From an uncultured Bacteroides sp. (GTDB lineage: Bacteria > Bacteroidota > Bacteroidia > Bacteroidales > Bacteroidaceae): 18,221 nt of DNA. Every line of letters starts with the position of its first letter. Positions within the stretch are counted from its first letter, which is position 1. The DNA is taken from the NCBI GenBank assembly GCA_934716785.1, contig CAKUYM010000052.1:1-18221 (forward strand), in the 5' to 3' direction. A model generated the notes under the pieces. It ran no database searches, was not told where the DNA came from, and saw only the letters and a program-made list of their open reading frames with translations. Of this stretch, positions 1-5,069 are shown piece after piece. The position numbers and the translations under genes are program-made.

Positions 1-303
1 CGGGGCAAAGAGGGACGGATGTCCTTCATCGTCCAATAATGTAAGTTGTTCCTTTTGTATGTAGAGGTTGATGCCACGGTCAATAATTTCTTTGACAGAG
101 GCAAGAACCTCAAATGCATTGCGTCCCAATCTTGACAATTCACTGACAAGAAGAATACTGATGCGGTTTGCCTTGGTCTCATTTAATTTCCTTTCTTTTC
201 TGATGTTGTTTTTGTTATTGATTATCAGGTGTTTAATTTTCGATACAAAGGTGATATGACGAGGGACAAAAACGATATAAAAGTGAGGTAACAATCCGCT
301 AAT
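1..303 (-). pseudogene. Serine site-specific recombinase (resolvase/invertase) remnant, cut by window edge
   Basis: Reading leftward, the frame that ends at base 1 encodes ILLVSELSRLGRNAFEVL followed by IIDRGINLYIQKEQLTLL. This is the SELSRLGRN core and following helix of the serine recombinase catalytic domain; the family cuts and rejoins DNA through a serine near the N-terminus. The frame is open back to a TAA at 304-306 but has no ATG. The residues before the core (about 168-303) show no YxRVSxxxQ motif, so the part carrying the catalytic serine is absent here. I also found no such motif in the other leftward frames up to about 420. A CACCTTTG box at 246-253, one base off the Bacteroides -7 consensus, lies upstream and may be the old promoter. 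Most likely a 5'-deleted gene; a non-standard start is possible. The C-terminal part lies outside the window. Confidence 0.7.
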
Positions 304-306
304 TTA

Positions 307-531
307 GGAAAGAATAACAAACTAATCCAAAATCGGTTTTCATGTATAATATGCTGTAAATTAGTGATATTACATCACTTTACTATCCTTTCATTTCCGG
401 TGGTTAGACCCGCTTGGGATAATTGGGCAGTTGTCGCAAATTTTGCGACAGCTACGTTTCTCTCCTCCTTTTACGGGTGTAATTGATAGGATAGCCTCTT
501 ATGGAGAAATTCTGATTTAAAATTGAATGAG
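307..531. other. Gene-free spacer between recombinase remnant and ATPase gene
   Basis: About 225 bases with no convincing gene on either strand. Its only clear structure is the palindrome at 432-450. No hairpin followed by a T run is visible on the minus strand after the ATPase stop codon, so how that transcript ends is unclear. Confidence 0.5.
432..450. repeat. 19-bp palindrome (TGTCGCAAA-T-TTTGCGACA)
   Basis: Perfect 9-bp arms surround a single central base. In RNA it could extend by further pairs (AGU with GCU) on the outside. No T run follows on either strand, so it is not a standard intrinsic terminator. A protein-binding site or a recombination-related site beside the recombinase remnant are both possible; nothing in the sequence decides. 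Confidence 0.55.
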
Positions 532-2091
532 TTAATACAGCCACCGCCCTATATTCCTTTTTTCCGCGCTGAATTCCACTCCTGCCTTGACCAACTCGCG
601 TCCATCAGCTTGATAAGGAATCAAATATCCTTTTTCATCAATCTGCTGCAAAGCTTGTTCGGCGGTTCCATTCAGTTTAAACTCAAATACATAAATATAC
701 TTTGGAGTTTTCACTACGGCATCAGCTCGTCCACGGGCGCTAAGCACCTCTGCTCCGGTGAATTGCCCCATCAATTTGAATACTAAATAGAAGACAACCT
801 GATAATGGCGTTCGGTCTTTTCATTCAGTTCATATGGAAAATCTGCAAAGAAAGCTTGCAGGCGAGTAAGGAAAGCGTCGATATCGCCGTTCTCCAATTC
901 ACGTACAAATTTACTAATGTAGAACCCACGCTCGTCATCTACCACTGATGTATAATAAGGAACCAAGAAATCCATAAATCCATATCGTACTTCATCATTG
1001 GGAAACTCCAATAGATAGTTCCCGAAACGCTTATCATAGTCTTTTATTGTCAAATACCCACTCTGATAAATCAGCGGAATAGGATTATTGGCCTCCACTC
1101 TGTATTCTGTAAAGGAGGAAGCGGCAGCCTCTACTCCATCAATCAATATTCGCAAATCATACTCACTCTTTTTGAGCAATTCAACCAAAAAAGTAGGAGT
1201 GCCCGTTTGGAACCAATAGTTGCTAAACTTATACCCATCAAAAACATTAAGTACGTTGAACGGATTGAATACCCCCTCTGTGAACTCACAAAAATGATAG
1301 CCGTCATATAAAGCCGTCATTTTATTTAATGTTTCTTCATAAGTCAGTCCATTCGTTTCTGCCAACTGATTCAGTTCCGGCATAAAAGTATCCTCCAACT
1401 CCTGTCGTGTAATACCACAAACCGTGGCATACTGGGGTTTCATACTGATATCATTCAACTGGTTCAAATCACTGAATACACTGACTTGCGCAAACTTGGT
1501 CACACCGGTAAGGAAAACAAAGCGAAGATAGCGGTCGGTACTTTTCAACACGCCATAGAAAGCTTTCAATGTCTTACGATAATCATCCAGTAAAGCGTCA
1601 TTGTCTAATGCCTGCAATAATGGTTTGTCATATTCATCGACAAGCACTACTGTTCCGCAGCCGGACTGTTCGCTGGCACGGCGGATTACGCCGGAAAAGC
1701 GTCCCGACAGAGTTTCCTCATCCTCTCCTTTGCCGTATTTTTGTTCCCATTGGGTCAGCTGTCTGCTAAGAATTTCAACCAATGCCTGAGGAGAATCATA
1801 TTTTTCCGCATTCAAATCCAAGTGCAATACAGGATGCCTTTTCCACTCTTTTTCCAAGTCGGATATAATTAGCCCTTCAAACAATTCTTTCTTTCCTTCA
1901 AAATAGGCTTCAAAAGTAGAGAGAAGAAGACTCTTGCCGAAACGACGAGGACGGTTCAGAAAATAAGGTTTGCCTGTGTTAGCCATTTGCCACACAAAAG
2001 CGGTTTTATCTACATAGAGATAATTCTCTTTGCGAATCTCTGCAAAAGTCTGTATTCCTATCGGAAGTTTACGCAATATTCCGTCCATCAT
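532..2091 (-). CDS. AAA-ATPase-like protein with C-terminal PD-(D/E)XK nuclease-like domain
   Basis: A 519-aa protein of the AAA-ATPase_like (PF09820) plus PDDEXK_9/DUF1703 type, common in many copies in Bacteroidales. The N-terminus (IGIQTFAEIRKENYLYVDKT) is the family signature. It is followed by a modified P-loop, NRPRRFGKSLLLST, near residue 46 and a Walker B-like segment, TVVLVDEYDKPL, near residue 147. The C-terminal end has GRADAVV, then YVFEFKLNGTAEQALQQI, which matches the D...ExK core of PD-(D/E)XK enzymes. Length is normal for the family and the gene looks intact. It starts with two ATG codons in tandem (2089-2091 and 2086-2088); either could be used. It stands alone, facing away from the PUL, next to a recombinase remnant and a repeat-rich region. 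The family's role is not established; links to mobile DNA or defence are speculation. Confidence 0.88.
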   Translation of the reverse strand: MMDGILRKLPIGIQTFAEIRKENYLYVDKTAFVWQMANTGKPYFLNRPRRFGKSLLLSTFEAYFEGKKELFEGLIISDLEKEWKRHPVLHLDLNAEKYDSPQALVEILSRQLTQWEQKYGKGEDEETLSGRFSGVIRRASEQSGCGTVVLVDEYDKPLLQALDNDALLDDYRKTLKAFYGVLKSTDRYLRFVFLTGVTKFAQVSVFSDLNQLNDISMKPQYATVCGITRQELEDTFMPELNQLAETNGLTYEETLNKMTALYDGYHFCEFTEGVFNPFNVLNVFDGYKFSNYWFQTGTPTFLVELLKKSEYDLRILIDGVEAAASSFTEYRVEANNPIPLIYQSGYLTIKDYDKRFGNYLLEFPNDEVRYGFMDFLVPYYTSVVDDERGFYISKFVRELENGDIDAFLTRLQAFFADFPYELNEKTERHYQVVFYLVFKLMGQFTGAEVLSARGRADAVVKTPKYIYVFEFKLNGTAEQALQQIDEKGYLIPYQADGRELVKAGVEFSAEKRNIGRWLY

Positions 2092-2113
2092 CTTTCTTCT
2101 ATTTGTAATGATT

Positions 2114-2121
2114 CAAAGATA
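2114..2121 (-). promoter_or_regulatory. Bacteroides -7 promoter box for the ATPase gene
   Basis: The minus strand reads TATCTTTG, an exact match to the Bacteroides housekeeping -7 consensus TAnnTTTG, 22 bases upstream of the first ATG. A TTTG lies about 24 bases further up, slightly more than the usual 19-21 spacing, so the -33 element is weak. The expected transcript would have a very short leader. Confidence 0.55.
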
Positions 2122-2296
2122 ATCATCTTCATGGGAATACGCATACAAACTCTATAAGAAACATAGGAATCTTTTCATAGACAATATTTCATTCTATTTT
2201 TATACGGCTATAAATTACTCATTGGTAGATATATAGTGTAACGACCCTCTTTCTTGATAAATAGTATCATAAATACCACTATTAAGATAATTGCCC

Positions 2297-2396
2297 TTCA
2301 CCGGTTTCACCTACTCTCGGAATGCCGATGAATAAGGCAATAGCGGGTGAAGGGGAGGGGTGAAATCAGGGTGAAACCGGCATTTTCGGTTTCACC
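2297..2396 (+). repeat. Left arm of a diverged ~100-bp inverted repeat
   Basis: Aligned by hand and without gaps, this 100-base arm matches the reverse complement of 2748-2847 at about 63 of 100 positions. The best-conserved blocks are TTCACCG, TTTCACCT, CGGGTGAAGG, TGAAAT and TTTTCG followed by TTTCACC. The arm contains six GGTGAA/TTCACC hexamers (starts 2297, 2306, 2346, 2359, 2370, 2391). Confidence 0.6.
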
Positions 2397-2403
2397 CTGA
2401 TTT
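2363..2403. repeat. Perfect 17-bp inverted repeat (hairpin) with 7-base loop
   Basis: AAATCAGGGTGAAACCG at 2363-2379 is the exact reverse complement of 2387-2403, with loop GCATTTT. It sits at the inner edge of the left arm. The right arm has only a weakened version of this symmetry (GGTGAAAGCG facing CCCCTTC), so the perfect form is special to the left side. On the plus strand the stem is followed by TTTTGCGG, on the minus strand by CACCCC, so terminator function is not convincing. Confidence 0.75.
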
Positions 2404-2406
2404 TGC

Positions 2407-2431
2407 GGAGACGCTTACAGGAGACGCTTAC
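2407..2431 (+). repeat. Direct 12-bp repeat GGAGACGCTTAC, period 13
   Basis: GGAGACGCTTAC occurs at 2407-2418 and again at 2420-2431, separated by one base. It lies immediately after the hairpin and before the AT-rich tandem array. Confidence 0.7.
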
Positions 2432-2457
2432 TCAAAATATTCCTTGAGCTAAAACAA

Positions 2458-2541
2458 ATATCATTATAGCATATCCGGATATTATTATAGCTAATCTGTA
2501 TATCATTATAGCTAATGAAAATATGCTTATAGCAAATCCAT
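2458..2541 (+). repeat. Four tandem degenerate 21-bp units, core ATATnnTTATAGC
   Basis: Units start at 2458, 2479, 2500 and 2521, each exactly 21 bases, sharing ATAT, then TTATAGC, then mostly AATC. Units 2 and 3 share TTATAGCTAAT. Every frame I checked is broken by stops (TAG recurs once per unit in one frame), so it is not a coding heptapeptide repeat. A period of two helical turns would place the same site on the same face of the DNA, as in iterons or operator arrays. Confidence 0.7.
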
Positions 2542-2650
2542 TGTCAGGTATTAATAGATGAACTGTCAGCTATTAATACCTTAGTTGTTAGCTGTTAATG
2601 TCCTGAGTTTCATTTATTAATACTTGAGTTGTCATATTTATGTATTCAAT
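2542..2650 (+). repeat. About five tandem degenerate ~22-bp units, core TGTCAGCTATTAATA
   Basis: Directly after the 21-bp array, a second family of units starts at 2542, 2564, 2586, 2609 and about 2630 (spacings 22, 22, 23, 21). Units 1 and 2 share TGTCAG-TATTAATA; unit 3 is TGTTAGCTGTTAAT; units 4 and 5 are more diverged. Noncoding by the same reasoning as the first array. Confidence 0.6.
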
Positions 2651-2747
2651 ATATTGGAACTATATCCCTATCATATTAAATCTATATGGACACAATAGAG
2701 ATACGATAGAACTATATTTTCAACAGCCGATATGGGAAAATTTCATA

Positions 2748-2847
2748 GGTGAAAGCGAAAACGAAGGGGTTCACCTTATTTCAGTGACTGCCTTCACCCG
2801 TAATCGTCTTATCTACAGCGTTTAACCTCTAAGGTGAAAGCGGTGAA
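2748..2847 (-). repeat. Right arm of the diverged ~100-bp inverted repeat
   Basis: Reverse-complement partner of 2297-2396, at about 63% hand-counted identity with no gaps. It contains five GGTGAA/TTCACC hexamers (starts 2748, 2770, 2793, 2833, 2842). The outer ends of the two arms (TTCACCG plus TTTCACCT in each) are the most alike, as expected if the ends of the element matter. Confidence 0.6.
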
Positions 2848-3083
2848 ACTTAAAAATTGAAAGTTTGTGTTACTAATGCAAATCAACAGTAAAAAAATGC
2901 TCATTCATTTTCGATTGTATTGAGTTGCAACATAAAGCTATATAACAAAAGATATAAGTCGGCATAACCTAATGTAACATATTATTAACATCAGTCTGAT
3001 GAAAATAGTTAAAACAAAGTACGTTTTTTTATCAAGACGCTTTTGGAACTCTTGATACATTAGGTCGTTTGCAACAAATTCTC

Positions 3084-3091
3084 TACATTTG
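3084..3091 (+). promoter_or_regulatory. Bacteroides -7 promoter box for the sigma factor gene
   Basis: TACATTTG matches TAnnTTTG exactly and lies 25 bases before the ATG at 3117. No good -33 TTTG is seen at the usual distance; one at 3068-3071 is too close. Because this box lies inside the 5' extension that begins with TTG at 3069, it supports 3117 as the true start. Confidence 0.5.
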
Positions 3092-3116
3092 TGCCATTAA
3101 CTTGACTAATATATCC

Positions 3117-3710
3117 ATGGAGCAGCATACTGAGACTTTAATAGTAGAGCAGTTGAAATCAGGCAATGAAGATGCCTATCAATATATCTATGCCCATCAT
3201 TATGCTCTATTATGCCATGTCGCCAATGGCTATGTGAAAGACTCTTTTCTGGCAGAAACCATTGTCGGAGATACTATTTTTCATTTATGGGAGATTCGCG
3301 AGTCGTTGGAGATATCCGTTTCTATTCGCAGTTATTTGCTGAGAGCTGTTCGCAACCGTTGCATCAACTATCTTAATTCTGAGTATGAAAGGAGAGAAAT
3401 CGCGTTTTCGGCTTTGATGCCTGATGAGATATCGGATGATAAAGTCGTATTGACAGATTCGCATCCGTTGGGAATGTTATTGGAACGTGAATTGGAAGAG
3501 GAAATATATAAAGCCATCGACAAACTTCCCGATGAATGCCGTCGTGTTTTCAATAAAAGTCGTTTTGAAGGAAAATCATACGAAGAAATATCTCAAGACT
3601 TGGGAATCTCTATTAATACTGTAAAATATCATATAAAGAATGCATTGGCAGCACTGCAAAAGAACTTAGGTAAGTATTTAGTTGCTTTATTTTTATTTTT
3701 CTTCGGATAA
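3117..3710 (+). CDS. ECF-type RNA polymerase sigma factor (Bacteroidetes PUL type, FecI-like)
   Basis: A 197-aa sigma-70 factor of the extracytoplasmic-function group (TIGR02985-like Bacteroidetes expansion). The region-2 part is recognisable in YQYIYAHHYALLCHVA, then IFHLWEIRESL and SYLLRAVRNRCINYLNS, which bind core polymerase and the -10 region. Region 4 is the helix-turn-helix FEGKSYEEISQDLGISINTV from about residue 156, which reads the -35 element. The frame can be extended upstream to a TTG at 3069, but the ATG at 3117 gives the normal family length and follows a promoter box. The FecR-like anti-sigma gene starts 71 bases downstream and a SusC with an STN domain follows. The predicted job is therefore activation of this PUL when the anti-sigma factor is signalled from the outer membrane. 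Confidence 0.93.
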   Translation: MEQHTETLIVEQLKSGNEDAYQYIYAHHYALLCHVANGYVKDSFLAETIVGDTIFHLWEIRESLEISVSIRSYLLRAVRNRCINYLNSEYERREIAFSALMPDEISDDKVVLTDSHPLGMLLERELEEEIYKAIDKLPDECRRVFNKSRFEGKSYEEISQDLGISINTVKYHIKNALAALQKNLGKYLVALFLFFFG

Positions 3711-3781
3711 AAACAAAAATAATTTATTATTTGACTACCCTTAATTAAAAAAATACTGTCTCCTTTATAGAAAGCAAAAAT

Positions 3782-4795
3782 ATGGAAGAAGAAAATATAC
3801 ATATTGACGAATTGATTGCCGACTACCTGACCGGAAGCTTGGATGAGAAAGAACTGACTGAATTGAAAGTCTGGATGGCTGCATCGGCTGAAAACGAAGC
3901 ATACTTTATTCGGAAACGTGAAGTGTGGTTTTCGGCAGTGAGCCGTGAAGCGGAATCTGTATATGATAAAGACAAGGCTTTCGAGAGTTTCAGAGAACGC
4001 GTCCACAGTCGGAAGAAGGAGCAGAAATCCTTACCACGAGAATTCAGTTTGTCGGCTTTGTGGCGCTATGCGGCAGTTGTAGCAGTGATAATTGCAGTGG
4101 GATTTCTTTCATATTGGCGGGGCGAGGTGAACGTGAAAGAAACTTTCGCGGATATTTCGGTAGAAGCCCCTTTGGGCTCGAAAACCAAGCTTTATCTGCC
4201 GGACGGCACATTGGTATGGCTGAATGCCGGTTCACGGATGACCTATTCGCAAGGCTTCGGATTCGATAATCGTGTGGTGGCACTGGAGGGAGAAGGATAT
4301 TTTGAAGTTGAACGAAATGAAAAAATACCTTTCTATGTGAAGACAAAAGACTTGCAGCTGCGTGTGTTGGGAACAAAATTCAATTTCCGTGACTACCCCG
4401 AAGACCGTGAAGTCGTAGTCTCGTTATTAGAAGGGAAAGTAGAATTAAATAATAAATTGAAAAACGAAAAAGCAGCATTCCTTGTGCCTGACGAAAGGGC
4501 CGTGCTAAATAAGTCGAACGGGCTGATGACGGTAGAGTCGGTAACGGCATCCAATGCTTCCCAATGGACGGACGGCTATCTGTTTTTCGACGAGGAACTT
4601 CTGCCGGATATAACAAAAGAGTTGGAACGCAGCTATAATGTAAAGATTCACATAGCCAATGACTCTTTAAATAACTTCCGCTTCTATGGTAATTTTGTTC
4701 GTCGAGAGCAAAACATACAGGAAGTGCTTGATGCCTTGGCGTCAACCGAAGAGATACGATATAAGATTGAAGAACGTACCATAACAATCTATTAA
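3782..4795 (+). CDS. FecR-like anti-sigma factor
   Basis: A 337-aa inner-membrane regulator. Residues 1-90 form the cytoplasmic sigma-binding part, with the usual IDELIADYLTGSLDEKE opening. One membrane helix follows at about 94-111 (WRYAAVVAVIIAVGFLSYW). The periplasmic FecR domain runs from about 122 to 225 (APLGSKTKLYLPDGTLVWLN, then GEGYFEVE and VLGTKFNFRDY). The end (LFFDEELLPDITKELERSYN, then FYGNF) is the DUF4974 domain common in Bacteroidetes FecR proteins. Established role of the family: it holds or activates its cognate ECF sigma factor, and contacts the STN domain of a TonB-dependent transporter across the periplasm. The sigma gene upstream and the STN-bearing SusC downstream are the obvious partners. 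Length and domains are complete. Confidence 0.93.
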   Translation: MEEENIHIDELIADYLTGSLDEKELTELKVWMAASAENEAYFIRKREVWFSAVSREAESVYDKDKAFESFRERVHSRKKEQKSLPREFSLSALWRYAAVVAVIIAVGFLSYWRGEVNVKETFADISVEAPLGSKTKLYLPDGTLVWLNAGSRMTYSQGFGFDNRVVALEGEGYFEVERNEKIPFYVKTKDLQLRVLGTKFNFRDYPEDREVVVSLLEGKVELNNKLKNEKAAFLVPDERAVLNKSNGLMTVESVTASNASQWTDGYLFFDEELLPDITKELERSYNVKIHIANDSLNNFRFYGNFVRREQNIQEVLDALASTEEIRYKIEERTITIY

Positions 4796-4913
4796 CCGGT
4801 TACCAGAGATGATATGATATTATGATTGTTTAACCTTAAAAAAACTGAAGAATATGAGCAAAGAAAAGAATACGGAATAGCATTTAGCTGATTGGTAAGA
4901 AGAGAATATGATA

Positions 4914-4946
4914 AAAAGCCGGAAGATCTCGAACATCTCCCGGCTA
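4914..4946 (-). terminator. Intrinsic terminator of the antisense small RNA
   Basis: On the minus strand, AGCCGGGAGAT pairs with ATCTTCCGGCT through 11 contiguous pairs including one G-U, around a GTTCGAG loop. TTTTTATC follows directly. A GC-rich stem ending in a T run is a textbook Rho-independent terminator, and it points away from susC. On the plus strand the same hairpin is not followed by T's, so it acts in one direction only. Confidence 0.8.
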
Positions 4947-4998
4947 CCGGATCTCTTCTTCAACAACTTTCAAGCGTGAACATGTTTTCAAAAGAGAG
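4914..4998 (-). ncRNA. Predicted cis-antisense small RNA in the susC leader (DonS-like)
   Basis: The anti-sigma/susC gap holds a complete leftward transcription unit: a TAACTTTGC promoter box at 5002-5010, a start expected near 4994-4998, and a strong terminator ending near 4914. The RNA would be about 80-85 nt and fully complementary to a susC leader starting upstream of it. As I recall, Bacteroides fragilis DonS and relatives are small RNAs encoded antisense to the region ahead of susC in ECF-sigma-controlled PULs, and they repress them. Position, strand and neighbours match that arrangement. The RNA itself, its exact ends and its effect are predictions. It contains no useful ORF. Confidence 0.7.
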
Positions 4999-5001
4999 TA
5001 T

Positions 5002-5010
5002 GCAAAGTTA
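5002..5010 (-). promoter_or_regulatory. Leftward Bacteroides promoter box for the antisense RNA
   Basis: The minus strand reads TAACTTTGC, an exact TAnnTTTG match with the commonly following C. The -33 position, 19-21 bases upstream, reads roughly CGTTTT, a weak match. An 8-bp inverted repeat (AAAAGAGA at 4990-4997, TCTCTTTT at 5020-5027) brackets the box and could be an operator. Confidence 0.6.
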
Positions 5011-5069
5011 GCAAAAACTTCTCTTTTAAAACGAGTTATTTAAGTCTTAATCAAATATTTGTTTATTTT

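Larger units (their letters stand above)
2122..3083. other. Long gene-free, repeat-rich intergenic region
   Basis: Almost 1 kb without a credible gene. The middle (2297-2847) is the compound inverted/tandem repeat described in separate entries. The flanks, 2122-2296 and 2848-3083, are AT-rich. The right flank has a 7-bp inverted repeat (TATCAAG at 3030-3036, CTTGATA at 3051-3057) just before the sigma factor promoter, possibly an operator. The only forward ORF (2640-2825, 61 codons) has no recognisable similarity and overlaps the right repeat arm. Confidence 0.6.

Noticed and set aside
68-259. Forward 63-codon ORF
   Set aside because: It overlaps the leftward frame that encodes the clear SELSRLGRN recombinase core, and it has no recognisable protein features.
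432-450. Terminator for the ATPase gene
   Set aside because: On the minus strand the stem is followed by ACTGCCC rather than a T run.
523-786. Forward 87-codon ORF
   Set aside because: It lies antisense to the PD-(D/E)XK end of the ATPase gene and reads as shadow sequence.
2458-2650. CRISPR array
   Set aside because: The units are contiguous and degenerate, with no conserved repeat separated by unique spacers, and no cas genes are nearby.
2640-2825. Forward 61-codon ORF in the repeat region
   Set aside because: Its second half is the right inverted-repeat arm, there is no similarity to a known family, and no promoter box or ribosome-binding site precedes it.
3069-3116. TTG-initiated 16-residue extension of the sigma factor
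   Set aside because: The TAnnTTTG promoter box lies inside it, and the ATG at 3117 gives the usual family length.
4854-4892. 12-codon ORF (MSKRKEYGIAFS) ahead of susC, as a leader peptide
   Set aside because: Too short, no regulatory codon bias, and better explained as chance sequence in the untranslated gap.
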